DNA of 16,239 bases from an uncultured Clostridia bacterium (GTDB taxonomy: Bacteria > Bacillota > Clostridia > Oscillospirales > Ruminococcaceae). A model generated the notes under the pieces. The model had not been told where the DNA came from, made no database searches, and worked only from the letters and a program-made list of their open reading frames with translations. The position numbers were made by a program, and so were the translations under genes. Positions 5,540 to 14,154 of the stretch are shown in pieces. The first letter of the stretch is position 1, and every line of letters begins with the position of its first letter. Where the stretch lies: NCBI GenBank assembly GCA_947177695.1, contig CAMWVO010000010.1:1-16239 (forward strand), given 5' to 3'.

Positions 5540-8500
5540 TTAATTTAAAATTTCCTCCAATGTTTTCATCAGCTTTTCTATGTCTATGGGTTTAGGCACA
5601 TATCCGTTCATTCCCGAATCCATTGCCTCTTTCCTGTCCTCATCGAAAGCGTTTGCAGTCATCGCCACGATCGGGATCGCCGCCTTTGCGGGGTCGTCAA
5701 GCGCACGTATGGCTCTCGTTGCCTGATAGCCGTTCATAATAGGCATCTGAACGTCCATCAGTATCAGATCGTATGTACCCGCGGGCATTTCTTTCATACG
5801 CTCCACAGCTATGCTTCCGTCGTCCGCCGTATCAATAGCGAAGCCCGCAGTCTCCAGTATCGTCTGCGCGATCTCCTGATTCAGCTCGTTATCCTCAACC
5901 AGCAGAAGCCTCATTCCGTCAAAGCGCGTCTCCTCGGGTGCATCTGTTTCGTCCGCGCTGTTTTCCTGTTCCCTATACGGCGCCGCAAGAACGCTCCGAA
6001 GTTCCGACATAAAGAGCGGTTTTGAGCAGAACGCCGTCACGCCCGCTTCTCTCGCTTCCTCCTCGATGTCAGACCAGTCGTAGGCGGTCAGTATAATTAT
6101 CGGGGTCATATCTCCGATGACCCTGCGGATACGGCGGACAAGCTCTATGCCGTTCATATCAGGCATAAGCCAGTCAATGATGTAGGCGCTGTAAGGCTCG
6201 TTCTGCTCCAGCGCAAATTCCGTGCGGATCACCGCTTCATTTCCAAGAGTCGTCCAGTCGGGACGCATACCGATCGCGGAGAGCATTTTGCTTACGCTTA
6301 CGCAAGTATTCACATCATCGTCAACCACAAGCGCCCTGAGATCAGCAAGCTGCTCCAGCCGCTGAGATTCCATAGGACTGTCGGCGACCCTGAAACGGAA
6401 TGCAACGGTAAACTCAGACCCTTTTCCCGTCTCGCTTTCCACAGTGATCGTGCCGCCCATCATGTCCACAATGTTTTTGGTAATGGCAAGTCCCAGACCT
6501 GTTCCCTGAATACCACTTACGGTAGAGGTCTGTTCCCGCTCGAAAGGCTCGAAAACGTGCTTCAGGAATTCACTGCTCATACCTATGCCCGTGTCCTTGA
6601 CCTTGAACTCATAGGAGGCAGCTCCGTCCGCTGCTTCGGATGTCTGGCTGACACGGACGCTGACCATACCTCCGGGCTTTGTATATTTCATTGCATTGCT
6701 GAGAATATTCAGAAGCACCTGGTTCAGACGGAGCTTATCGCAGATGATGATCTCGTTTGTAACGTCCAGAGTATCAATGTAAAATTCCAGCTGCTTTGCT
6801 TTCACATCGGACTGGACAATGGTTTTCAGATCGTGCATGATCTCGGGGAGACTGGTCTCCTTCTCCTCGATCTTTACCTTTCCGCTCTCGATACGGCTCA
6901 TGTCCAGCACGTCGTTTATCAGACTGAGCAGATGGTTGCCCGACGTCATTATCTTGCTCAGATAATTCCGTATCTGCTCCTTGTTGTCGATATGTGTCAC
7001 AGCTAAGGAGGTAAATCCGATGATGGCGTTCATCGGCGTGCGGATATCGTGGGACATATTGTTCAGGAACGTTGTCTTGGCATTGTTTGCATACTGAGCC
7101 TGAGCCAGAGCCTCCGCCAGGACTTCTTTCTGCTCCTGCTCCTTGCGGATCACCTCGTCAATATTGCGGAATCCCGCAAGGATAAATCCACCGTGTCCGC
7201 TGTCTTTATCTGCGATCTTTAAATATGTATATTGAAAATGGTGTATATCTCCGTTGTCCATTATGCGGTAGCTGCCCATATATTCCTCGTCCGCGTTCAG
7301 CTTCTCCTTGACCGTATCCAGTGAAAGAGCCTGAGAGAGTTCCTGCTGATCGTCGGGGTGAACGCGGCTGCTGATATAATGTTCAAGAATTGGAGCATAG
7401 CTATGCTCCTCCGTCGAACCCTTTTTCAGTCCCTCGGTCACATAGCCCTCCAGTTTAATGACGCGGGCAGTTTCGCGTTCTTCGCTGACGGCATAAACGT
7501 TTGTATAGTCGCGGCTCAGCGCTTCAACAATGGCAAGCTGTTCCCCCATCCTCTTGTTTGACTGCTCCGTTGCGTACAGCAGCTTTTTGTTCCACTGTCC
7601 CCGCAGATATAGCGTAAGGATAACGCATACGGTCAGGGCTGCCATAAACAGCACCGCGAACATCATTCCGGGATTTGCCTTCATATACTGCATAATGCTC
7701 ATATCGCCGATCGTATAGGAGGTGTATTTTGAAGCCAGCTGATTGAGCGTATCATCGGACATCTGCTTAATACATTTGTTCAGTATAGTGATCAGCTCAT
7801 GATCCGTGTTTTCGCTGACATACATACGGAATGATGTGCTCATGCCTGTAAGCATACTGTAATGCAGGGAATTGGTGGGATCATAGTTTACAAACAGCTG
7901 CGCGGTATAGGCGTACACATACGCAATATCAGCCTTACGGTCCAGAACGGCTCGTACAGCCTCCTCGCCCGTAGAGCAGTTAATGACGAAATATCCCTCT
8001 AAAAGCTCCCGTTCAATAAGATCTTTGCCTTGGATATCCGACACTGCGACTGTTTTGATATCGCCGTGAAAATCCTGCCTGGTCACTCTTGCCATTCTTG
8101 CCGTCATATAGTCAGTCGTATTGAAGCCGCGGTAAACGGCATCCTCCACAATATCGTCCGGACTGAGCTTGTCGATGACCACATTTACGCCGTTCGTGCC
8201 GGAAAGGGCGTAATAATTATCCGTGTCCTCAGGAATAACGGTCTCGTAGGGCAGCCCTGCAAGCTCCATGACAGAAGCAAAATAATCGGGCAGAATGCCT
8301 TTTAACTCTCCGTCCTCAGTAAAGGAATAAGGAGCCCTGTCGCCGAGAGCGGTCACGGTAATGGTTTTTTCTCCGGAGATCACCTGATTGATATATGCCA
8401 TTTCACGCTCGTTAAAGGACAGCGCGGAAGAATAGACAGGACCGTAGTACCGATAAAACAGCACATTTTTCCAGTCGCCCTCATTTATGTCCATCTGCTC

Positions 8501-9289
8501 GATGGCGTAATTTATCTCGTTAAGCAGCTCTGTATCGTCCTTTCTGACGATAGCGTAAAAGTCCGCCTCCTCGATGATATCCAGCGTCTTTTCGTTTTCC
8601 GCCTTTCGCAGGTCGCTTGAAAGTATTGCATCAACCTCGCCGCTTTGCAGAGCTGCCGCAAGGTCATCGGAATTGCCGTATTCCTTTACATTGTAAGAAA
8701 ATCCGTTTTCTTCCGCAAATTCCACTAAGCTTTGGTTCTGGCTGCTTCCCTCCAGCTGACCTACCGTCATTCCGTTATAGGTCTTATAGTCTCCGCGGTG
8801 TATCTGCGTGTTATTGACCCGAATTGAGAGAATTGTATCGTTCCTGCCGATAGGAAGCGAAAAGGCGAAAAGCTCTTCCCGCCCGGGAGTCCTGCGGGCA
8901 GAGGTAACCACGTCGATCTCGCCGTTTTCCAGCATATCAAGCATTTCGCTCCATGTCCTGTCATAACCGGTGTATTGGAAATTCAGCCGTGAATATTCGG
9001 AAACGAGGTTCAGGAACTCAATACCGTAGCCCGTCAGCCTGTCCTCACCGTCCTTCATGTGATAGCCTTCAAAGCCGAAAATGCCTGCCTTGACCGTCAT
9101 GTTGCCGGACTGCACATCGTCGGCAAATACCGTTATAAAACCGGATAAAACAAATATAAGACATACCGCAAATGCCGTGATTTTTTTCAAACAACTCATG
9201 TGCGTCCCGATCGCGGTACGAACCGCTCTTTTCCTCCAAGCGCCGTATTCCTTTGAAAATGACTTTTTATTTTTTAAAATGTTATGCAT
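5540..9289 (-). CDS. Hybrid sensor histidine kinase with two SBP_bac_3 sensor domains
   Basis: A 1249-aa membrane kinase of BvgS/EvgS-like layout. After a basic N-terminus and hydrophobic signal/anchor (about 36-56, ending FADD) come two amino-acid-binding-protein-type domains outside the cell (about 62-285 and 305-525). One membrane helix (541-563), a PAS-like region (about 585-712) and a coiled linker follow. The kinase core has H747 in MSHDIRTPMNAIIGF, N865 (NILSNAMKYT), D899 (KDTGIGM) and GTGLGLAI (929-936). Two receivers follow: phospho-acceptors D1039 (IIDWLMPDMNG) with K1090, and D1179 (LMDVQMPIMNG) with K1233. No HPt domain is present, so a separate phosphotransfer partner and output regulator should exist elsewhere. 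ATG 9289 is chosen because AAGGAG (9302-9297) is seven bases ahead; a TTG at 9307 is in frame but precedes the ribosome site. Ligand unknown. Confidence 0.93.
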   Translation of the reverse strand: MHNILKNKKSFSKEYGAWRKRAVRTAIGTHMSCLKKITAFAVCLIFVLSGFITVFADDVQSGNMTVKAGIFGFEGYHMKDGEDRLTGYGIEFLNLVSEYSRLNFQYTGYDRTWSEMLDMLENGEIDVVTSARRTPGREELFAFSLPIGRNDTILSIRVNNTQIHRGDYKTYNGMTVGQLEGSSQNQSLVEFAEENGFSYNVKEYGNSDDLAAALQSGEVDAILSSDLRKAENEKTLDIIEEADFYAIVRKDDTELLNEINYAIEQMDINEGDWKNVLFYRYYGPVYSSALSFNEREMAYINQVISGEKTITVTALGDRAPYSFTEDGELKGILPDYFASVMELAGLPYETVIPEDTDNYYALSGTNGVNVVIDKLSPDDIVEDAVYRGFNTTDYMTARMARVTRQDFHGDIKTVAVSDIQGKDLIERELLEGYFVINCSTGEEAVRAVLDRKADIAYVYAYTAQLFVNYDPTNSLHYSMLTGMSTSFRMYVSENTDHELITILNKCIKQMSDDTLNQLASKYTSYTIGDMSIMQYMKANPGMMFAVLFMAALTVCVILTLYLRGQWNKKLLYATEQSNKRMGEQLAIVEALSRDYTNVYAVSEERETARVIKLEGYVTEGLKKGSTEEHSYAPILEHYISSRVHPDDQQELSQALSLDTVKEKLNADEEYMGSYRIMDNGDIHHFQYTYLKIADKDSGHGGFILAGFRNIDEVIRKEQEQKEVLAEALAQAQYANNAKTTFLNNMSHDIRTPMNAIIGFTSLAVTHIDNKEQIRNYLSKIMTSGNHLLSLINDVLDMSRIESGKVKIEEKETSLPEIMHDLKTIVQSDVKAKQLEFYIDTLDVTNEIIICDKLRLNQVLLNILSNAMKYTKPGGMVSVRVSQTSEAADGAASYEFKVKDTGIGMSSEFLKHVFEPFEREQTSTVSGIQGTGLGLAITKNIVDMMGGTITVESETGKGSEFTVAFRFRVADSPMESQRLEQLADLRALVVDDDVNTCVSVSKMLSAIGMRPDWTTLGNEAVIRTEFALEQNEPYSAYIIDWLMPDMNGIELVRRIRRVIGDMTPIIILTAYDWSDIEEEAREAGVTAFCSKPLFMSELRSVLAAPYREQENSADETDAPEETRFDGMRLLLVEDNELNQEIAQTILETAGFAIDTADDGSIAVERMKEMPAGTYDLILMDVQMPIMNGYQATRAIRALDDPAKAAIPIVAMTANAFDEDRKEAMDSGMNGYVPKPIDIEKLMKTLEEILN

Positions 9290-9547
9290 ACTGTATCTCC
9301 TTGCCAACTCCGAACTGCCATTCCGGACTTTCGTTTATTCAATACATGGCGATATACCGATTTTGATATTATGTACACCTCTAAAAACCCGGGCTTTCTC
9401 CCATGCAAAGTTTTCAGAGGTGTCACCTTATAATAATTCCCGAACGTTCTGCGGCAGCCTTGACCGGCACAGCCGCACACTGCTTTTCAAAGCATATCCG
9501 CTCATTAAGATAATATGCAGTTATCCGTTGACGTCTAATTTCACTTA
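9290..9547 (-). promoter_or_regulatory. Long structured 5' leader of the kinase mRNA (candidate cis-regulatory RNA)
   Basis: From the predicted start near 9547 to ATG 9289 the minus-strand transcript has about 258 untranslated nt. Three local stems are visible in order: GCTT/AAGC (about 9493-9482), TGCGGC/GCCGCA (9477-9472 with 9455-9450) with an inner GCC/GGC, and a 14-pair stem (9423-9410 with 9388-9375, one G-U) enclosing a 21-nt loop that contains GGGAGAAAGCCC. Short reading frames here lack ribosome sites. The sequence did not match the cores I know for c-di-GMP, SAM, FMN, cobalamin, lysine, THF, ZTP, fluoride or guanidine riboswitches. It may be an unrecognised riboswitch, a protein-binding leader, or a dispersed repeat. 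Confidence 0.5.
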
Positions 9548-9553
9548 TACATT

Positions 9554-9582
9554 ATTATAATATACTTTGGCACATTTTTCAA
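9554..9582 (-). promoter_or_regulatory. Sigma-A promoter of the hybrid kinase gene
   Basis: On the minus strand TTGAAA (9582-9577), 17 bp and TATAAT (9559-9554) give a strong promoter. It points away from the divergent acyltransferase promoter at 9785-9814. The 200 bases between the two promoters (9583-9784) are AT-rich and hold no recognisable gene or further site. Confidence 0.8.
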
Positions 9583-9784
9583 CCCCTTTTTTCGTAAGAT
9601 TTCAAAATCCTGTATAAAAGGTAAAATTATCTGCATTTTTGTTCAAAAAAACAGCCGTTTTTGTTGATTTTCACATCTTTCGGGATCATGTTATATGTAA
9701 CGGTATTGTATCTGCTGACTGCCGAAGCTGGAAAGTTTTTTCATTTGATGCTGCACACAGTTTGTTTCCTTTTCTTTAGCTGCC

Positions 9785-9814
9785 TTGACGAATTTGTATC
9801 AGATATGCTATAAT
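9785..9814 (+). promoter_or_regulatory. Extended -10 promoter of the AT3-CapA-SGNH gene
   Basis: TTGACG (9785-9790), an 18-bp spacer and TATAAT (9809-9814) preceded by TGC (extended -10). Transcription would begin near 9821, giving a leader of about 60 nt with GGGGGAG (9864-9870) ten bases before the ATG. Confidence 0.8.
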
Positions 9815-9880
9815 AAGCAAAGCAGCAGAACTTTACAAAGCTTGGTTATCGGGTGATATTTACGGGGGAGAACAAATAAT

Positions 9881-12823
9881 ATGGATAATACAGCAATAAA
9901 AAAACGAAGTGCATATTGGGATAATATCAAAGGCTTTTTAATGCTTCTTACAGTATTTGCTCATATACTGTTTCAATTGCAGGATAATTCCGATACCATC
10001 AATAAAACCGTTGATATCATTTATATGTTCCATATGCCTGCATTCGTATTCATTTCGGGGTTCTTTGGCAGATCCGAGCATTCACACAGCTTTGAAAGTA
10101 TTATAAAGCTGATATTTCTGTATTTTATATGCAACAGCATTATGGGATTTATATACGGATTTACTTCTCTGCTTATGCCCATGTATTCCTACTGGTATCT
10201 GATCGCTCTGATCGTATGGCGGCTTACAGCGCACCGTATTGCTAAATTCAAAGAAATAAACTTCATTCTTTTTGTCATTGCTTTGTTTGTCGGGTTTTAT
10301 CCGAGTGTAGACAATACTTTTGCAGCAGCAAGGATAATCTGTTTCTATCCGTACTATATGAACGGTTATCTGCTTGACCGTGAGAAAAGCGAGAAACTGA
10401 TAAATAAGAAATACATTAACAGAATGGCTGTGGGAATCGCTTCGGCAATCGCCGTTTTGCTGCTTTCCGCCGAGGCGTATTCTTATTTTTCATTTACTGA
10501 CAGCGCATTGCAGATGGAAGGATATGATGAGCCGATATATTCTTTCGGAAGGATCGTTTTGTATGGTATTGCCTTTCTTGCCATATATGCGCTTCGCTGC
10601 CTTTCTCCCGATAAAAAAATACCTTTCCTGACAATGCTTGGAAGAAATTCACTGTGGATATTCGTTCTGCACAGACCGTTTACGCTGCTTCTCAGCGACT
10701 ATATGACGGATATGTCCGACGCCTGTGCTGTTCTTACGGCTCTGGCGGGAACTGCCGCGATATGCATTGTTTCAGGCAACGACTTAATTGCGAAGTACTT
10801 AAATAAATTTCTCAGTCAGGGTACGGCAATTTTTACTTCTAACGATAATAAGAAATTTAATATATCAAAACTGGCTGTCCTGGGTGTATCCTTAGCTTTT
10901 ATTGCTAATGTCCTTATAGACGCTTACTCGGGCATAGAAGCAGAAGACCTTAAAAAGCTTATAAAGGGCGAATATTCCGAAGAACATGAAACCGAAAACA
11001 ATACGGACGAGGATATAATATATCCTGTTATGACCGCCGAACAAAAGAAAGCTTTTGACAATGCTTTCAGAATAACCTTTTCGGGAGATCTGATACTCCT
11101 TGAGGATCAGGTCAAACGCGCTTATAACGGAACAGGATACGACTTTACGGATGTATTTGAATATGCTGAGCCGTACATTTCTTCCGCCGATTATGCAATA
11201 GGCGTTTTTGAAGGACCTATGGCAGGTGAAGAGGTCGGTTTTTCTTCAAGCAATTTTGACGACGGAAAAGAGCTGTATCTTAACTTCCCCGACAGCTTTG
11301 CGGAGGCTGTTAAAAATACAGGCTTCGATCTGGTAACAACTGCAAATAATCATGTTCTGGACAAAGGTGAACAGGGTGCGCTGAGAACTCTTGACGTTCT
11401 TGATAAGATCGGTCTTGAACATACGGGTTCTTATAAAAGCATGGAGGACAAACAGAAAGATCATATAAAGATTGCAGAATGCGGCGGAATCAAAATGGCG
11501 GTATTATCTTATACATACGGAAGCAATTATATTTATGATCCCGAACTGACCGACGGCAGTCTTTCCTATATTACATCCGTAATTTCAGGCACAGAGGGCG
11601 AGCGGTTTGAGCTGCTGAAAGGCAGGGTCGAACAGGATTTCAGGGACGCAAAAGCCATGTCACCCGATCTTATTATTGTTCTTCCGCATATCGGTACCCA
11701 GTTTTCCAATTCTCCTGACAGCGAGCAAGAAGTATGGTTCGATATTTTTAAAGAGAACGGAGCAGATATTATTCTCGGCGATCACCCTCATGTTGCAGAG
11801 CCTGTACTGATAGAGAACTATAATGGGAAAAATGTATTCACAGCATATTGTCCCGGAAATTTCGCAAACATTTACCGTGATAATCAGGGCGATACAAGTA
11901 TGCTTGTAGACGTGTATATCGACCGTGACACAAAACAGGTCATTGGAGGAAGCGTTGTTCCGCTTTATACTCATGCAAGAGCCGACGGAAATTTCCGCGC
12001 AGTTCCGATATATGATATAATGAACGACACAGAGCTTCGGAAGCAGCTTACTACCGACGATATCGAGCGTGCCGCTTATTCAAACGGTATTGTTACAAAG
12101 GTAGTTTTCGGACATGAAATGGATATCACATCTGTTACGGAAAGATATTATTTCAATGAAAACGGTTTTATCCGCTCCAAAAGCTCAGGTCTTGAGCTTA
12201 CGGAAGAAATGAGAGACGGTCTGCTTTGGTCTGCAATAGAACGTTCCGATTCCGTATGCTTTATCGGCGACAGCGTTACCGAGGGTACTAAGAACGGAGG
12301 GTGTCCGTGGTATGAACCTATGGAGGAGTATTTTGCCGACAAGAAGATATTCAATTATTCAAAAGGCGGCTGTACGGTTTCATACATGACGCAAAGAACA
12401 GATGATATACCTGCTGCCGGACTTTATGTTATTGCACTCGGAACAAACGACGTAAGATACCGTGATGAAAGTATATGCGCCATGACACCCGATGATTATG
12501 TTTCTGAGATGAACGGGCTGAAAGAAAAGCTTTCCGCCGTATCTCCGTCAGCGAAATTCATATTCATAGCGCCATGGTATTCTACCGACGGAGACCCGTA
12601 CTGTTCAATGTCCTATAACGAAAAAACCGCCCTTAATGACGAATATTCTTTTGCTCTTGAACAATACTGCAAAAATAATTCTGTCGGATTTATAAATGCA
12701 AATGAGTATATAAAAAATTCATTGTCAAAAGCTCCCGACCGCAGATATCTTCTCGATCATATACATCCTAATCCGGCGGAAGGCGTCAGACTGTATTCCG
12801 AAGCTGTTCTGAGCGCAAAATGA
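9881..12823 (+). CDS. AT3 acyltransferase - CapA-like metallophosphatase - SGNH hydrolase fusion
   Basis: A 980-aa three-module protein. Module 1 (about 10-315) is a multi-pass acyltransferase-3 of the fucose-4-O-acetylase-like type: YWDNIKGFLMLLTVFAH with H28, YMFHMPAFVFISGFF (48-62), and LGRNSLWIFVLHRPF (253-267). A further helix (330-348) should carry the rest outside, through an acidic linker (365-380). Module 2 (about 395-715) is a CapA/PGA_cap-type domain with metal-site residues D403 (FSGDLILL), E444 (FEGP), N490/H491 (TTANNHVLDKG), H603 (LPHIG) and H635/H637 (GDHPHVAEPV), then PGNF. Module 3 (about 790-980) is an SGNH esterase/transferase: GDSVTEG with S798, GTND (854-857), DHIHPN with D959 and H962. 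AT3-SGNH proteins such as OafA/OatA O-acetylate surface glycans; an inserted CapA module is unusual. It likely modifies an envelope polymer; substrate unknown. Single-gene transcript. Confidence 0.9.
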   Translation: MDNTAIKKRSAYWDNIKGFLMLLTVFAHILFQLQDNSDTINKTVDIIYMFHMPAFVFISGFFGRSEHSHSFESIIKLIFLYFICNSIMGFIYGFTSLLMPMYSYWYLIALIVWRLTAHRIAKFKEINFILFVIALFVGFYPSVDNTFAAARIICFYPYYMNGYLLDREKSEKLINKKYINRMAVGIASAIAVLLLSAEAYSYFSFTDSALQMEGYDEPIYSFGRIVLYGIAFLAIYALRCLSPDKKIPFLTMLGRNSLWIFVLHRPFTLLLSDYMTDMSDACAVLTALAGTAAICIVSGNDLIAKYLNKFLSQGTAIFTSNDNKKFNISKLAVLGVSLAFIANVLIDAYSGIEAEDLKKLIKGEYSEEHETENNTDEDIIYPVMTAEQKKAFDNAFRITFSGDLILLEDQVKRAYNGTGYDFTDVFEYAEPYISSADYAIGVFEGPMAGEEVGFSSSNFDDGKELYLNFPDSFAEAVKNTGFDLVTTANNHVLDKGEQGALRTLDVLDKIGLEHTGSYKSMEDKQKDHIKIAECGGIKMAVLSYTYGSNYIYDPELTDGSLSYITSVISGTEGERFELLKGRVEQDFRDAKAMSPDLIIVLPHIGTQFSNSPDSEQEVWFDIFKENGADIILGDHPHVAEPVLIENYNGKNVFTAYCPGNFANIYRDNQGDTSMLVDVYIDRDTKQVIGGSVVPLYTHARADGNFRAVPIYDIMNDTELRKQLTTDDIERAAYSNGIVTKVVFGHEMDITSVTERYYFNENGFIRSKSSGLELTEEMRDGLLWSAIERSDSVCFIGDSVTEGTKNGGCPWYEPMEEYFADKKIFNYSKGGCTVSYMTQRTDDIPAAGLYVIALGTNDVRYRDESICAMTPDDYVSEMNGLKEKLSAVSPSAKFIFIAPWYSTDGDPYCSMSYNEKTALNDEYSFALEQYCKNNSVGFINANEYIKNSLSKAPDRRYLLDHIHPNPAEGVRLYSEAVLSAK

Positions 12824-12981
12824 TTTCCATTATATTTTGTTATTGTGCTTTGGAAAATAACAGGAGTATAAACATAATGCTGTCCATTGTCATGTCTGCA
12901 TGATGTGCAGAATAGTCCGCCGTCAGCGCAACAGTTTCTGCGGAATTCACGGCTTAGGACGTGTAAGTTAAGCAAGGCATA

Positions 12982-13017
12982 AAAAAGCCGCGATACTAAG
13001 CAGTATCGCAGCTTTTT
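12982..13017. terminator. Bidirectional terminator between the fusion gene and the pilus operon
   Basis: AAAAAGC (12982-12988) and GCGATACT (12990-12997) pair with AGTATCGC (13002-13009) and GCTTTTT (13011-13017), interrupted by a single mismatch; the loop is AAGC. A-run and T-run flank the stem symmetrically, so it can end both convergent transcripts. The 158 bases from 12824 to it carry no gene. Confidence 0.88.
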
Positions 13018-13054
13018 ATGCTTTTTATTTTGCAAATGCTTTAAAAATGCAAGC

Positions 13055-13603
13055 TTACTCTTCAGCGTTTAACTTTGAAACATAAACGCATGACACCTTA
13101 ATATTAAATTCCATATCTTTAAATTCAAGAAAATTAACTGGGATATTCAGAACAGCCGACGCAGTTATTCGGTATCTGTTAACATTAGGGTTGTAATCAA
13201 TAGATGTATTTAAAGTAATATTTGTAAGCTTGTAATAATACCCCGAATTATTGCTTTTATATCTGTACATTCCATCTGACTTTTCAATTAAATCGTACTC
13301 GTCACCTAAAACTTTAACAATTTCGGGTGTTGTTATAAAATCAGCCAACGCTTCGTCGGTTATAATATTCTCTCTAAAATTATTATACAGCTTATACTCG
13401 TTGACTGCCGCCGCATTCAATACAGCGCGTTCCAAACTGTCTCTTGAATTTTTTACAATCGCAAACAGTTCTACAGCTTTCATTACAGACAGCATAATTA
13501 TCATAATAATGAGGAAAAAAAACAAATTTCCTATGACTGTATTTGCCCTTGTATTCATTAATTTTAACTTGATTTTATTTTTTAAACAATAAATTATATT
13601 CAT
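13055..13603 (-). CDS. TadE/G-like minor pilus or secretion subunit, hypothetical
   Basis: A 182-aa protein with a basic N-terminus (..LKNKIKLKLMNTRANT), one long hydrophobic helix (about 24-50, FFFLIIMIIMLSV) and a mainly beta-like extracytoplasmic remainder. This is the outline of a TadE/TadG-type pseudopilin, although no family signature is decisive. The second of two close ATG codons (13603) is chosen: AAGG in the stop region of the upstream gene is nine bases before it, whereas the first (13609) would be only three bases away. Only 11 bases separate it from the upstream gene, so the two are probably translationally coupled. It is the last gene of the operon, before the shared terminator. 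Confidence 0.6.
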   Translation of the reverse strand: MNIIYCLKNKIKLKLMNTRANTVIGNLFFFLIIMIIMLSVMKAVELFAIVKNSRDSLERAVLNAAAVNEYKLYNNFRENIITDEALADFITTPEIVKVLGDEYDLIEKSDGMYRYKSNNSGYYYKLTNITLNTSIDYNPNVNRYRITASAVLNIPVNFLEFKDMEFNIKVSCVYVSKLNAEE

Positions 13604-13614
13604 GATCATATACC

Positions 13615-14070
13615 TTACGGTTCGTCCAAAGCTTTCCAGTATACTTCGCTTCTGCCGCGTGCTACAGAAATTATATTAACGGTAAAGCTGTGACTAAGTC
13701 CTCCAAAATTTATCTGCATAGGCTGATTAACTGTTACAGAAAATCCATCTGCCAATTGTATTCTTGTTTCGCCGCCCGATTCAGGCTTATCGGCGGCAAT
13801 AACAACATTTGAATAATCAATATTATATGTATTGATTATTTGCTGAATGGACGATGCGCTTATATCTGAATCACCGGTCAATGCAACATATCTTGCTATT
13901 TCATCGGCGGCATAATCTATTCTTATTTTATTTATTATTATTGGCGTAACGGCAATTCCTATCATTAAAACAAACATAAATATTAAAATGCCGATTAACG
14001 TCTGTATATAAAAATCTCCTGTTTTGTCACTAAAAGCATTTTTTATTTTATTTGCTGTTTTACTTTTCAT
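13615..14070 (-). CDS. TadE-like / DUF4320-like pseudopilin
   Basis: A 151-aa protein: a basic cytoplasmic start (about 1-17), a single membrane helix (about 22-45) beginning GDFYIQTLIGILIF, then about 105 extracytoplasmic residues. The pattern, with IRIDYAADEIARYVALTGD directly after the helix, resembles the DUF4320/TadE-like proteins that accompany Tad systems in Clostridia (recognition from memory of family style, not a search). ATG 14070 has GAGGGG (14084-14079) eight bases ahead; a TTG at 14100 is in frame but lies before that site. The motif YxxTLIxILI at the membrane start is shared with the upstream pilin-like protein. Likely a minor subunit or assembly factor of the pilus. Confidence 0.65.
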   Translation of the reverse strand: MKSKTANKIKNAFSDKTGDFYIQTLIGILIFMFVLMIGIAVTPIIINKIRIDYAADEIARYVALTGDSDISASSIQQIINTYNIDYSNVVIAADKPESGGETRIQLADGFSVTVNQPMQINFGGLSHSFTVNIISVARGRSEVYWKALDEP

Positions 14071-14104
14071 AACAAAGTCCCCTCGATAAAACATTATCAA
14101 ATTA

Positions 14105-14130
14105 CAGCAGCAGCCGGCAAAGAGCTGCTG
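14105..14130 (-). promoter_or_regulatory. Intercistronic hairpin after the pilin-like gene
   Basis: On the minus strand CAGCAGC (14130-14124) pairs with GCTGCTG (14111-14105) around a 12-nt loop. No T-run follows, so it is probably not a full terminator; it could stabilise the upstream pilin message or lower read-through into the minor subunits. TGCCGG in the loop is also complementary to CCGGCA about 23 nt upstream, offering an alternative fold. Confidence 0.5.
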
Positions 14131-14154
14131 CCATAACTGATGCCGGATACTGCA

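Noticed and set aside
9274..9480. 68-codon minus-strand frame overlapping the kinase start
   Set aside because: GTG start without ribosome site; lies in the structured leader and covers the kinase ribosome site; leader RNA explains the region better.
9375..9547. c-di-GMP riboswitch in the kinase leader
   Set aside because: Considered because of the neighbouring GGDEF gene, but the conserved core segments of the known c-di-GMP classes are not there.
9081..9560. 159-codon plus-strand frame across the kinase N-terminus and leader
   Set aside because: Antisense to the kinase coding region and to its promoter; no ribosome site or domain.
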